Part shown: in pieces, positions 1-10,400 of the stretch | How positions within the stretch are numbered: the first letter of the stretch is position 1 | Layout of the letters: every line of letters begins with the position of its first letter | Source of the DNA: Spirochaetota bacterium | Lineage (GTDB): Bacteria; Spirochaetota; Brachyspiria; Brachyspirales; JACRPF01 | Direction of reading: 5' to 3' | Assembly: GCA_038043445.1 (NCBI GenBank) | Contig: JBBTBY010000063.1 | Location: forward strand, 45,865 to 109,864 | Length of the DNA: 64,000 nucleotides | The notes under the pieces: generated by a model | The model's input: the letters and a program-made list of their open reading frames with translations, nothing else | Told to the model about the DNA's origin: nothing | Databases searched by the model: none | Translations under genes and position numbers: made by a program

Positions 1-1
1 C

Positions 2-607
2 TCGAATTTTGTACAATTCCTATCTGAGCGGCTGCCAACGATCCCATTGAAAAAAACGGGTTTATTTTTTGCGGCGCTCGTAGCTTTTTCCTATTGCTAT
101 CGCGAAAAGATCGATCAAATCCCGGGCTTTCTGTATCTTCAGCCGAAAAAGGAAATACAGGGACAGATCGATAAACTTGCACGGGTGATAGATCGTGATA
201 CGGTCGTTATATCAGCAGATCCGATCATAATCTGGCTGAATTTCCCTCGGACGAAGTACTACTTTTTCAGGCCCATCGAACTTCCATCAAAAACTGACAT
301 GATGAACCTTGGGCGTTATGGAGTTGATAAGCACGGATTCATCGTCGATTGGTATGGAGACACCTATGTCGGCAATATGTGGTCGTTCGTAAAGATGCTG
401 AAAGAAAACGAGTCCAAGGTGATCGTATTTGATGGCGTACGACCGACGGATGATGCATTATGGGGATTCCTAAAAAGGAACGGTTTCAATGTCGATCATA
501 CCCCGATCGCCGTAAAGAAGATTCTTGAGCGGCTGCCAAAAGGGAATTCATTCGATCCTCCAGCCGAGGTAACGGCGGCCATGCGGAAAAAACCGTCGTT
601 GCGTTGA
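2..607 (+). CDS. C-terminal part of a membrane protein, probably a GT-C-type sugar transferase (cut by window edge)
   Basis: The frame is open from base 2, so the true start lies left of the window. A TTG at 47 is the first possible start inside but sits directly before a hydrophobic segment (LFFAALVAFSY), which I read as the last membrane span. About 165 mostly polar residues follow and end at TGA 605-607. A last span followed by a soluble outside tail is the layout of PMT/ArnT-like GT-C proteins, and the next two genes have the same plan, so a lipid-sugar-dependent transferase is a reasonable guess. No catalytic motif is in view because the N-terminal part is missing. The stop is 23 bp before the next ATG. 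Confidence 0.55.
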   Translation, partial: SNFVQFLSERLPTIPLKKTGLFFAALVAFSYCYREKIDQIPGFLYLQPKKEIQGQIDKLARVIDRDTVVISADPIIIWLNFPRTKYYFFRPIELPSKTDMMNLGRYGVDKHGFIVDWYGDTYVGNMWSFVKMLKENESKVIVFDGVRPTDDALWGFLKRNGFNVDHTPIAVKKILERLPKGNSFDPPAEVTAAMRKKPSLR

Positions 608-630
608 AAATATATTGACCGCACTATACA

Positions 631-2763
631 ATGATATTCCAGCAGATGGATAAAACGATCAAGACGATCATCTCAAAGTTCGCTCTCGTTGCAGCGAAAA
701 TCACGCAAGACCATGTATTCGGCGTATTTGTGTTCATCGCGTTACTTGTTGCGTATGCATGGGATTTCGGCTCCCTCGGGTTTTACAGTGATGATGTCGC
801 GTTCCTGTATCAGAACCAGACACTTCCTCAGATCATTTCATCCGCCCTGCGTTATGTACCCGGCAGGAATCTGCATATCATCTGGCAGCAATTGCTGTTC
901 TTCATCTGCGGCGGGAGCACACCTGAACATATTGCCAGTCTTCATCTCATCCAATCGATCCTCGATGCGCTGAATGTAACTCTGGTCTTTATTATCATGC
1001 GTTCGCTGAAAGTGCCGCTTCTCTGGGCATTCATTGCAGCAATGCTGTTCGGGGCGTTCCCGAACCATGCCGAGACGCATTTTTGGCTCTCATCGGCGCC
1101 GATGAACATCATATCGACGATGTTCCTGCTCATATTCATGCTGCTGGCTGTCGTTGCAATTAAGAACAGTACGCGTATAACAGGGGCGCGTTCGACCATA
1201 CTTTTCTTTGCTTCGCAATTTCTGTGCTTTCTCGGTGCATTGTTCACCTATGATCAGACATTTTTTATCCTATTCCTTGTACTTGCACTGCAGCTGTACA
1301 TTCTGTTCCGAAATGGCTTTCCGCTGAAAAAATGTGTTCTCGCGGTTGTGCCGTTCCTGATCATCGGTCTTGCATACGCATTCATGAAATTGGCCCTTGC
1401 CCGCGGCGGGTCCGCCGGCGGTCCATCCGCCATTTTTTCATCAAAGAATATCGCTATACAATTCTTAAATTCATTGCAGTACATGCTGAATCCATTCACC
1501 GATGCTTATAGTGCTTTTTTTTCAGGGACATTGTTTGTTCCTGGTATCGACCATGCGGTGTCGGTCATCGCCGCAAGTCTCGTGTGCTGCGGCAGCATAG
1601 CATCGCTTGTGTATTCCGCCTTCAATTCCCGTAAGGAAGAAACGACCGGCGACTTGGCTTTTCATGGTTGGCGCAGATCGATACTGCTCGTTCTTGTTTC
1701 TCTTTTCCTATGCTTTTCAGGATATCTGCCGAATTATCTTTGGGGGCTGGCGCCTCGGCATAATTATCTTCCATCGGTCGGGTTATTCCTATTCTTTGCT
1801 GCGCTCATGTCGATCCCGTATGCCATTATACATTCAAAGCGGCGCATGCTCTTCATAGTGACGAATGGCGCACTTTTGATACTTGTATTCCCCGTGATAG
1901 TATTCTTTTTCATGAGAACGAATGAGCAGAAACAGGAGTGGATAGAAGCGTATCAGCTGAAAAAAAATCTTTATACCGATATAGCGACGAATTACACTAT
2001 CAGCGCAGTACGATTCGCCGCCATTCACAATTTCCCCCGGGGCTATAAGCACGTTCCGTTCTTTGATTATGAAAACGGTAATGCAATAAACTATTTGATG
2101 CAGACGAATATACTCCCCGACGGATTTGAGACTTGTTCACTCGATACACCGGAGGGGCACTTTTTCTGCATATCGCAATGGAAAGACGGGCTTGGACGGA
2201 TCCGCTATCTACCGAGGGGTTCGGTGCTCAAGCTCTTTTTTACCGGATACAAGGACCGGTTCCATTTCTCATATTACCGAGTGACGAACTTTTCAGAGCC
2301 GCAGAACTTCTATTCGGGACATTATTATACGGTGCTTTCCATCGCTGCAGGAGAACGAACTGCTTCGATGACCAATAGACATATTCTGCAGAGCTCCGTT
2401 CATCATGCCCGCGGCGGCATGGAATTACGGTTATCCGTCGACGTGAACAGCATACGCATGCGACCTGGTGAAGTGCTGGGGATGATATTATGGGACTATG
2501 ATACACCGAACGGATATGGTACTGTTCATTCGGCTGATGTTCCCCTGAGGACAAATGATATCGGGATATACGCAGAGATCGATAGAAAGGCTATCCTTCC
2601 GATACAATTGCCACCGTTAGCGACCAGCCCAGTCATTCATTATTCATTGATAGTGAAAGATCGTACTCAGATGAAGAAATACAGATTATCTCTTTATCGA
2701 TTCGGCCCCGATCCACCGGTATTGCTCGATGATCGTGTTTTTGTGATGGGAACACAGCAGTAA
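631..2763 (+). CDS. Polytopic membrane protein, putative GT-C-type glycosyltransferase (paralogue 1 of tandem pair)
   Basis: The protein has 710 residues. Roughly residues 28-430 are a series of hydrophobic segments (about 10-12 spans) and residues 431-710 form a polar, probably extracytoplasmic domain. An early loop holds FYSDDVAFL (residues 51-59); a pair of acidic residues in the first outer loop is typical of GT-C enzymes, where it helps bind the lipid-phosphate-sugar donor. Other blocks shared with the next gene are YVPGRNLHI, FPNHAETHFW, PRHNYLPSVG and EAYQLKKNLYTDIA. The start at 631 lacks a clear ribosome-binding site; an in-frame ATG at 646 is equally possible. No named family is recognised. 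The role as a sugar transferase is inferred from topology and from the neighbours. Confidence 0.7.
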   Translation: MIFQQMDKTIKTIISKFALVAAKITQDHVFGVFVFIALLVAYAWDFGSLGFYSDDVAFLYQNQTLPQIISSALRYVPGRNLHIIWQQLLFFICGGSTPEHIASLHLIQSILDALNVTLVFIIMRSLKVPLLWAFIAAMLFGAFPNHAETHFWLSSAPMNIISTMFLLIFMLLAVVAIKNSTRITGARSTILFFASQFLCFLGALFTYDQTFFILFLVLALQLYILFRNGFPLKKCVLAVVPFLIIGLAYAFMKLALARGGSAGGPSAIFSSKNIAIQFLNSLQYMLNPFTDAYSAFFSGTLFVPGIDHAVSVIAASLVCCGSIASLVYSAFNSRKEETTGDLAFHGWRRSILLVLVSLFLCFSGYLPNYLWGLAPRHNYLPSVGLFLFFAALMSIPYAIIHSKRRMLFIVTNGALLILVFPVIVFFFMRTNEQKQEWIEAYQLKKNLYTDIATNYTISAVRFAAIHNFPRGYKHVPFFDYENGNAINYLMQTNILPDGFETCSLDTPEGHFFCISQWKDGLGRIRYLPRGSVLKLFFTGYKDRFHFSYYRVTNFSEPQNFYSGHYYTVLSIAAGERTASMTNRHILQSSVHHARGGMELRLSVDVNSIRMRPGEVLGMILWDYDTPNGYGTVHSADVPLRTNDIGIYAEIDRKAILPIQLPPLATSPVIHYSLIVKDRTQMKKYRLSLYRFGPDPPVLLDDRVFVMGTQQ

Positions 2764-2772
2764 TGCGTTGTC

Positions 2773-2801
2773 TTGACAAAGCACTACTGCTCCTGTAGTA
2801 T
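2773..2801 (+). promoter_or_regulatory. Sigma-70-type promoter before paralogue 2
   Basis: TTGACA at 2773-2778, a 17-bp spacer and TAGTAT at 2796-2801. Transcription would begin near 2808, between the two paralogues. The longest frame of the next gene appears to begin with a TTG at 2773, but that TTG is part of this -35 box, so it cannot be the start if this promoter is used. Confidence 0.55.
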
Positions 2802-2829
2802 GAATGCATATCCATTGAGAGAAACAAGA

Positions 2830-4917
2830 ATGAGATCTGTTCCTGTTCTTTTTTCTGCGCTTAGAAAAAGAACAACAATCGACCATGGCTTAGGAATTTT
2901 CATGTTTCTCTCCGTGCTGCTGGTCTTTTCATGGGGCAGCAGATCCCTAGGGTTTTACAGTGATGACGTAGCGTTCCTGCAAGGCAGCTATAGCATCCCT
3001 CAAATGGTCGAAAAGGCATTTTCTTATGTTCCGGGGAGGAATCTCCATATCGTCTGGCAGCAGCTCGTTTTTTTCATCTGCGGGGGGAGCGAGCCGCGAG
3101 CCTTAGGGAATATCCATTTCCTTCAGGCCATAGTCGATGCTATGAACGTAGTCCTCGTCTTCGGGGTGCTGCGCACAGCAAGCATTCCGCGGCTTTGGTC
3201 GGTATTGCTGTCATTTGTTTTTGCTTTTTTCCCGAATCACATGGAGACACATTTCTGGATCTCGTCGCTGCCAATGAACCTTGTTTCGACCATGTTCTTC
3301 CTCGCTTTCCTGCTGCTCAGCATGAAAATAATCTCAGCGGGGAACATGGTGAAGAACAACGCAGCGTTCCGGGTGCTGCTTGGTATTCAATTCGTACTGT
3401 TCTTCTGCGCGCTTTTTACTTATGAACAGATGTTCTTCCTTATTTTTTCCATCTGTATCCTTCAATTTGCGCTGCTTCGCGTCAACACCCCCCGAGGAAC
3501 GCTCATTATCGCTGCAGTACCGTATTCATTCGTTGCCGCCGGTTATGTATTCTTAAAAATGAACGTCTCGGCCATGGCTGTGGTCACGGGGCCGTCGATA
3601 CAATTCAGTTTTCATACCGTGCGGACAAATCTGTTCGTTGCGCTCAACAATATGTTCCAGCCATTTACCGAAGCCAATGCGCGTTTATTCCGGGCAGATT
3701 TCTGGGCGGACCCGAAGCATGTGCTCGCCGCCTGTACTATTCTTGCTGCGTCAGTGGTCCTGTCCATTGTTATGATGCTGCTTCAAAAGAACGATGGTCC
3801 TGTGCCGAGTGAACGCAGCAAGAACACCGTCCTTCGCTTTGTCTTCATTGCTGCGCTGGGGGCGTGTATATGCATTCTGGCCTATCTGCCGAATTTGTTC
3901 TGGTCCATAGCACCCCGCCATAATTACTTACCATCACTCGGCATTACGATCATTCTCGCATCGATCGCCGCTTTGATACACCATGCCGCAAGATCTGTCG
4001 GGCACATTGCCTATTATGCAGCACAATATGGGCTTACGGTCATTCTATCGTTACTGATGTCCTACTTTTTCATTCAGACATATACGCATAAGAATGAATG
4101 GATTGAGGCATATCAGCTGAAAAAGAATTTATACACCGATATAGCATCGCATTATGACCTTGCCCATATCGATTTCCTGGCACTCCATAATTTTCCGCGG
4201 GTGCATAAGAACGTCCCGCTCTTTGATTATGAGAACGGTGATGCCATACGCTATTTTACGGGACGGGATATACTTCCCTTGGGATTTGAGACCTGTTCAC
4301 TTGACACCAAGACCGGGCATTATGCATTCATCTCCGAGTGGAAACACGGCATCAGCGGGATACGCTATTTTGAAAAGGGCAAAGTACTGAAATTGATCTT
4401 TGCCGGATACAAGGACCGATATCATTTCAGCTATTTTCCATTGACCGATGCTGCTGCATCATATAATTTCTATGCCGATAATTACTATGCCGTCAGCGAA
4501 ACAGGCACGGGACCCCGAGACTCTTCCGCAAGGAATACCCGCCTGCATGCTGGCAGTTTCTCCACAGTGAACACCCTGCCCGTTCTTCACATTTCGATCG
4601 ATACAACAGGGTGCATAAGCAATAAGGGCGAGCAACTGGGTATTCTGTTATGTGAATCGCATGATAAAGGAGCGAGCTTTCGGGTCTTTTCAGCACCGGT
4701 GCCTTTTCGGACGAATGATATCAATGTCTATTCTCTCATCGATAGGACCGCGATCGTACCGATCAGTCTGCCCCATCGTGACAGCGGGGCGGTAACGACG
4801 TATTCGATCATATTAAAGAAGGTACTGCCGGCGGATGCGTATAAGGTGTCATTGTACCGCTTCAGCACGGCACCGCCGGTACTGCTCGATGAACGTATCT
4901 ATAGCAATAAGAATTGA
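2830..4917 (+). CDS. Polytopic membrane protein, putative GT-C-type glycosyltransferase (paralogue 2)
   Basis: The protein has 695 residues from ATG 2830, which is preceded at a good distance by GAGAGA (2817-2822) and lies downstream of the promoter at 2773-2801. It has the same plan as the upstream gene: about 11 hydrophobic segments, then a polar tail of roughly 270 residues. It shares FYSDDVAFL (42-50), YVPGRNLHI, PNHMETHFW, PRHNYLPSLG and EAYQLKKNLYTDIA, so the pair arose by tandem duplication, but the hydrophobic parts have diverged clearly. The C-terminal domain is the better conserved half, including an FDYENG motif and a CSLDT motif. This suggests that this domain has a specific job such as acceptor binding. 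The stop overlaps the frame of the next gene by a few bases. Confidence 0.7.
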   Translation: MRSVPVLFSALRKRTTIDHGLGIFMFLSVLLVFSWGSRSLGFYSDDVAFLQGSYSIPQMVEKAFSYVPGRNLHIVWQQLVFFICGGSEPRALGNIHFLQAIVDAMNVVLVFGVLRTASIPRLWSVLLSFVFAFFPNHMETHFWISSLPMNLVSTMFFLAFLLLSMKIISAGNMVKNNAAFRVLLGIQFVLFFCALFTYEQMFFLIFSICILQFALLRVNTPRGTLIIAAVPYSFVAAGYVFLKMNVSAMAVVTGPSIQFSFHTVRTNLFVALNNMFQPFTEANARLFRADFWADPKHVLAACTILAASVVLSIVMMLLQKNDGPVPSERSKNTVLRFVFIAALGACICILAYLPNLFWSIAPRHNYLPSLGITIILASIAALIHHAARSVGHIAYYAAQYGLTVILSLLMSYFFIQTYTHKNEWIEAYQLKKNLYTDIASHYDLAHIDFLALHNFPRVHKNVPLFDYENGDAIRYFTGRDILPLGFETCSLDTKTGHYAFISEWKHGISGIRYFEKGKVLKLIFAGYKDRYHFSYFPLTDAAASYNFYADNYYAVSETGTGPRDSSARNTRLHAGSFSTVNTLPVLHISIDTTGCISNKGEQLGILLCESHDKGASFRVFSAPVPFRTNDINVYSLIDRTAIVPISLPHRDSGAVTTYSIILKKVLPADAYKVSLYRFSTAPPVLLDERIYSNKN

Positions 4918-4928
4918 GATGGTGTGAT

Positions 4929-6455
4929 GTGAAGACGAAGAGATCTACGATTATCGCCCCGGACAATGCCGCTATCGAGAAAGCTGCGGCATTGCTTTTG
5001 AAAAAAAAGATCGCGGTCTTCATCGTGATGTACAATGCCGAGAAGTATATCGCACGGGTCCTGGCACGGATACCCGATGCCCTCAGGAATAAATTCGCTG
5101 AAATATATATCATCGATGATTCTTCGCGTGATACCAGCTTTCAGGAAGCCATGCGTGCCGGAACGGAACTGGGGTATAAAAATCTGCGTGTTATGCGCAC
5201 CCCGTTCAATCGCGGATACGGCGGGAATCAGAAGCTTGGTTATCTGTATGCCGTGAGAAAAAAATTCGATGCGGTAATACTGCTCCATGGCGACGGGCAG
5301 TATGCGCCTGAACATCTGCCTCATATGGTGAACGCATTCGCCGATACGAGCGTTTCGGTCGTGCTGGGGTCTCGGATGCTGGTGAAAACAAACGCCCTCA
5401 AGGGCGGTATGCCGTTGTATAAATGGGTGGGAAATCAGGTGTTGACCGCTTTTGAGAATGCGATACTTAAGACACGGCTGTCGGAATTCCACACCGGATA
5501 CCGCGGGTATGCAGTACAATTCCTGCGGTCCGTTCCCTTTGAATTGAACAGCGATGACTTTCATTTTGACACGGAGATATTGATACAGGCGATCGCGACG
5601 AAACAGCATATGAAGGAGATAGCCATTCCGACGTTCTACGGGGACGAAACCTGTCATGTGAACGGCGTGCAGTATGCCATGAACTGTACGAAGTCAGTGA
5701 TAAAGTACCGGCTCACGCAATGGGGGCTTTTTTACGAACCGAATTTCGATTTCAAGCTTTTCGAGACATCCGCGTATAATTTTAAGAAAGCTCACAATTC
5801 GCTCCATCAGTATATTCTGCGGGAAAAACTCCCAAAGCATGCATCGTTGGCGGATCTCGGCGCGAATGACGGCGTATTGAGCGCCGCACTTGCAGAAAAG
5901 GTCGGCCACGTGACCGCTGTGGATATTCACATGCCGAAGCATGCCGGCAGGGCGAAGGCGAAAGCGCTTGATCTCGACGGCCCATTTGATGCTGCATTGA
6001 AGAGAGAAGCATTCGATCTTGTGCTGGCACTCGATGTGATAGAACATCTGAAATCCCCTGAAAGCGGCATAAAGAAAATATTCACCATAGTGAAGCCGGG
6101 GGGCTATCTCTATGCAAGTACGGCGAATATCGGATATTTTGTGAACAGATTCTCGCACATGGCCGGCATGTTCAATTATGGGAAACGCGGCATTCTGGAT
6201 ATGACGCATAAGCGTTTGTTCACTCGATATTCATTCTGTAAATTATTGACCCAAAATGGATTCATCATAAAGCGAAAGGCGCATTTTGGACCGCCGATCG
6301 TCGACATGATAGGGGGGAACTGGATATTATCCATTATCGACTCTCTCAGTTCATTCCTTGCTGCGATATGGCCGACATTATTCTCGTATAATTTCCTGAT
6401 CGTAGCCCAGCGCAAGGACGACATTGAAGATATTTATAAACGAACGGTATTGTGA
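4929..6455 (+). CDS. Bifunctional protein: family 2 glycosyltransferase fused to SAM-dependent methyltransferase
   Basis: The protein has 508 residues from GTG 4929; a TTG at 4914 overlapping the previous stop is the alternative. Residues about 20-240 are a GT-A, DPM1/GtrB-like family 2 transferase with IDDSSRD for nucleotide binding and HGDGQY as the metal-binding DxD-type motif. Residues about 300-470 are a class I methyltransferase with LADLGANDG (SAM loop) and ALDVIEHLK. The end is hydrophobic (about 475-495). The fusion suggests that one protein transfers and then methylates a sugar, or serves successive steps on the same chain. It is co-transcribed with its neighbours. The reverse domain order occurs in the gene at 23257 and the same order in the gene at 34774. 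Confidence 0.82.
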   Translation: MKTKRSTIIAPDNAAIEKAAALLLKKKIAVFIVMYNAEKYIARVLARIPDALRNKFAEIYIIDDSSRDTSFQEAMRAGTELGYKNLRVMRTPFNRGYGGNQKLGYLYAVRKKFDAVILLHGDGQYAPEHLPHMVNAFADTSVSVVLGSRMLVKTNALKGGMPLYKWVGNQVLTAFENAILKTRLSEFHTGYRGYAVQFLRSVPFELNSDDFHFDTEILIQAIATKQHMKEIAIPTFYGDETCHVNGVQYAMNCTKSVIKYRLTQWGLFYEPNFDFKLFETSAYNFKKAHNSLHQYILREKLPKHASLADLGANDGVLSAALAEKVGHVTAVDIHMPKHAGRAKAKALDLDGPFDAALKREAFDLVLALDVIEHLKSPESGIKKIFTIVKPGGYLYASTANIGYFVNRFSHMAGMFNYGKRGILDMTHKRLFTRYSFCKLLTQNGFIIKRKAHFGPPIVDMIGGNWILSIIDSLSSFLAAIWPTLFSYNFLIVAQRKDDIEDIYKRTVL

Positions 6456-6485
6456 AGAAAGAACATGCCTGATGGAGGTATTGCC

Positions 6486-7439
6486 ATGGATACGATCTCT
6501 ATTGTACTGCCGGTATACAATGAGGAGGAATCGCTCCCCGTACTGAACGAAAGCATAGTGCGCGTGCTGAAAAAGCATAACTATCACTATGAGGTGATCT
6601 ATATCGATGACGGTTCAAGTGATGGGTCGGCAAAGGTGATAACATCGCTTGCGGAAAAGAACAAGCATGTAAAAGGCGTTTTCCTGCGCAGGAATTTCGG
6701 GCAGAGCGCAGCGACAGCTGCAGGGATCGACAGGGCGTTGGGCGACATCATCGTTATCATGGACAGCGATCTGCAGAACGATCCGAACGATATCCCAAAG
6801 CTCATTGGGAAGATACAGGATGGCGCCGATGTGGTGAGCGGCTGGCGGAAGCAAAGGAAGGATAATGCCATCGTGCGTAATCTCCCCTCCTGGGTGGCCA
6901 ATCGTCTCATCAAGAAGGTTTCTGGCCTTAAGATACATGATCTCGGCTGTTCACTGAAGGCGTACCGCCGTGATGTGATAAAGAGCGTACGTCTCTACGG
7001 GGAGATGCACCGGTTCATCGCCATCTATGCCAGTATGATCGGAGGGCGCGTCGATGAGGTGGAGGTGACGCATCATGCCCGAAAATACGGCGTGTCGAAG
7101 TACGGGCTGAACCGGATATTCAAGGTGCTTCTTGACCTGATAACATTGAAATATCTGCTCGATTATGCGACGAAGCCGATATACTTCTTCGGCAAACTGG
7201 CAACCGCATTCTTTGTGCTCGGAACATGCTCGTTCGCGGGACTTCTCGTACACAAATTCTATTTCGATGCGTCGTTCGTCCGTTCACCGCTCCTCCTGCT
7301 CACCGCGATAATATTCGTGATCGGTTTCCAGACGCTCCTCACCGGACTCCTCGCGGAGATACTCATGCGAATCTATCATGAGTCGCAGGAAAAGCCCATC
7401 TACTATGTACGCGGCACGGCCGGTACCGGGAAAAAGTAA
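6486..7439 (+). CDS. Polyprenyl-phosphate glycosyltransferase (GtrB/DPM1-like, family 2)
   Basis: The protein has 317 residues. GGAGG at 6474-6478 lies 7 bp before ATG 6486, which decides the start against an ATG at 6465. Residues 1-230 form the GT-A domain with PVYNEEE, DDGSSD (41-46) and MDSDLQNDP (92-100). Two hydrophobic segments at about 232-290 anchor it, as in GtrB, ArnC and YfdH. Family members move a sugar from UDP or GDP to undecaprenyl phosphate on the inner face of the membrane; the flipped product feeds GT-C enzymes outside. The neighbouring polytopic proteins are the likely users. The sugar cannot be told from the sequence. Confidence 0.88.
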   Translation: MDTISIVLPVYNEEESLPVLNESIVRVLKKHNYHYEVIYIDDGSSDGSAKVITSLAEKNKHVKGVFLRRNFGQSAATAAGIDRALGDIIVIMDSDLQNDPNDIPKLIGKIQDGADVVSGWRKQRKDNAIVRNLPSWVANRLIKKVSGLKIHDLGCSLKAYRRDVIKSVRLYGEMHRFIAIYASMIGGRVDEVEVTHHARKYGVSKYGLNRIFKVLLDLITLKYLLDYATKPIYFFGKLATAFFVLGTCSFAGLLVHKFYFDASFVRSPLLLLTAIIFVIGFQTLLTGLLAEILMRIYHESQEKPIYYVRGTAGTGKK

Positions 7440-7464
7440 TGACGAGCGAGCACAGGCAGCCTGC

Positions 7465-10400
7465 ATGAGGATATTCTACGCCTCCGATACGACCGCTATT
7501 CCCGGCATAGCGTCGAACGTCTGGCGGAACAATCTCTATCTTCCGCTCGTGGATCTCGGGCATGATGTGATCGAGTTCGCCTATGATCTCACAGCGACGT
7601 TCGCGCATCTTGACACCGCGCATCATCTGCAAAAGGCGTTCATCGAAAAGAATCGTCCAGTGCTGTCGGCAGAACTTCTGCGGCAGATCCGGGCAGCTCA
7701 TTCGGCAAAGCCGCTTGATATGTTCTTCAGCTATTTCTACGATGCGTGCATAACGCCTGAAGTCGTAGATGAGATAAAATCCATGGGCATAGTGACCGTG
7801 AACTGGTTCTGCAACAGTTCGTACCAGCTCCGGCTCGTCCGGGAGATAGCGCCGCATTATGACTGGTTCCTGTTCCCGGAGAAATTCCGCATTAAAGACT
7901 ATATAGCCATCGGGGCTAATCCCCTCTATTGTCAGGAAGCGGCAAACCCCGCCATCTATAAACCTTATAATGCCGCGAAGGACTTGGACGTTTCCTTCGT
8001 TGGTCAGGCATACGGCGATCGCCCTTCGATAATTCAAACGATGAGGTCGGCAGGGGTCAACGTAACGGTATTCGGTCCAGGATGGAACCATCATTCGAAC
8101 ATCATCCCGGCATCCGCTTATGGCGGCGTGCTCTCTGATGAAGATATGGTAAAAGTATACAGCCGTTCAAAGGTGAACGTCGGTTTCTCAACCTGCGGGG
8201 AGACGCAGAGCCTTCCACAGCGCATTCTGCAGATACGGCTCAGGGATTTTGAGATACCGATGAGCGGCGGGTTCTACATGGTGGAATACATGGAGGACCT
8301 GGAGGAATTCTTTAAGATCGGCACAGAGATCGTCTGCTACCGCGGAACCGACGATCTTATTGAAAAAGTGAAATACTACCTCGCCCATGAAAGCGAGCGA
8401 GAGCGGATCCGGAAGGCCGGATACGAACGCGCGCAGAGCGACCATACATGGCAGAAGCGTCTTGCCGCTGCCTTCGCCGTCATCGCCCAGAACGACAGGC
8501 TGGCAGCGCGGTTAACAATGGATGATTACAAGCGGTGGTTCTTCGCCATGGGGCAGGAATTGCCGATCGATTGGGAATTGTATGAACAGACAAGCCGGCT
8601 GTTCCATTCAACGTATGCCGATGCACAGGCAATGGCGAAAGAGATCGCGGCGATACATGCATCACCATACTGGAAGCTCGCGAACGTGATCAAGAAAATG
8701 GCAGGCGTGCTGGCGCCGCAGGGGAGTCTGCGGTATGCGATCGCAGAAAACATCTGGAATGCGATGCGATCGGTACGAAAGAACGATGCCGCGAACCGTT
8801 CCAGCGCCCACCCGCTGATGCGCTTGGGCAAATCGCTCTTCCCACGAGGCACTGCACGCCGCGTCGTGGTGCTGCGGGGGTTGAAACAGTTCAATAAGGC
8901 GATCAAAGCAATAACCTTACAAGAAACAGAGAGCGAGCCTTGGGACAGAACGCATCCATTGATGAGCGTTATCATCCCCTGCTTCAACTACGGCAAGTAC
9001 ATCGAGGAGGCGGTCGATTCCGTTCTCGCCCAGACGTGGATGGATCTTGAGATCATTATCGTCGACGACGGTTCGACCGATGCGCATACCCGTGATGTGC
9101 TCTCGCGGTTGGACCGTCCGAAAACAAGGATCATCTATCAGCAGAATAAAAAACTGCCGGCGGCCCGGAATAACGGAATAAAAACTGCTGCCGGAAAATA
9201 TATCTGCTGCCTTGACGCAGATGACATCCTTGCGCCGAGTTATCTTGAAAAATGCATCGTGAAGATGGAGTACGAACATCTTGATGTATGCTATTCGAAC
9301 CTCAAAATGTTCGGCGACGATGATGCCGTCTGGCGGACAAGCGACCGTTTCCTGGTAAAGACCCTCATGCGTGCGAATGCGGCGACCGTTGCATCGGTAT
9401 TTCGCCGCAGCGTATGGGAGGCGGTCGGCGGGTATAATGAGCATATGGTCATGGGGTATGAGGATTGGGACTTCTGGCTGAAGTTATGCGAAGCAGGTGC
9501 ACGGGGGGCGAAGATCGACGAGGACCTTTTTCTCTACCGCAAGCACGGCGTATCGATGATCGATGAATCCCAGAAAAAGCACGATATCGTTTTCGGCATG
9601 CTCAAGGAGAATCATGGGATGCTTTTCAGCGACCGTTCCTTGGCAAATGCGATACAGAGGAAGCAGCGCGCGCAGTACCGAGTGCATAATCCCAATATGA
9701 ATATCACGGCGGCGAATAAGCCGCCGAGCACCGGCACACGGGGAATATTGTTCGCGCTTCCCTACTGCGTCAAAGGCGGTGCAGATACCGTTCTCCATAC
9801 GATCGCAGAGCATCTTTCGTCGAACGGGTTTGGGCTTACTATCATCACCACTCAACCGATCGAACCCGGCTGTACCGATACGAGCGGTTCTTACAAGACG
9901 ATAACCCGCGCGATCTATGACCTTCATACACTGCTTGCGCACGAGGAGATGTGGCGGGATTTCGTGCTGTACCTCCTTGAGACACGGCAGATCAAAGTGA
10001 TCTATATCGTTGGGTGCGAGTTCATGTATCATATCCTTCCCGAGATCAGAACGCGCTTCCCCGATATCGCCATTGTCGACCAGCTCTACAATGACTACGG
10101 ACATATAACGAACAACCGGAAATACTCTCATCTGATCGATATAAACATCGTTGAGAACAGGACGATAGAGCGAACGCTCCTTGAACGGTATCATGAGACC
10201 AAAGAGAAGGTGCTCCTTATTCCCAATGGCGTTGATGCCGATTCGTTTTCCCCGGCTTTGTTCGATCGAGCGAATGTCATCGCAACGAAGTTCCCCTACC
10301 TGAAGGATAAATTCGTCATCTCATTCTTAGGGCGATTTTCAGAAGAGAAAGCCCCTGATCAATTCGTCACGATCGCGCGGAGCCTTTCGAAAGAAGCGGA

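Noticed and set aside
2773..2829. TTG start giving a 714-residue protein
   Set aside because: The TTG is part of a TTGACA-17-TAGTAT promoter, so the mRNA should begin downstream; ATG 2830 has a better ribosome-binding site.
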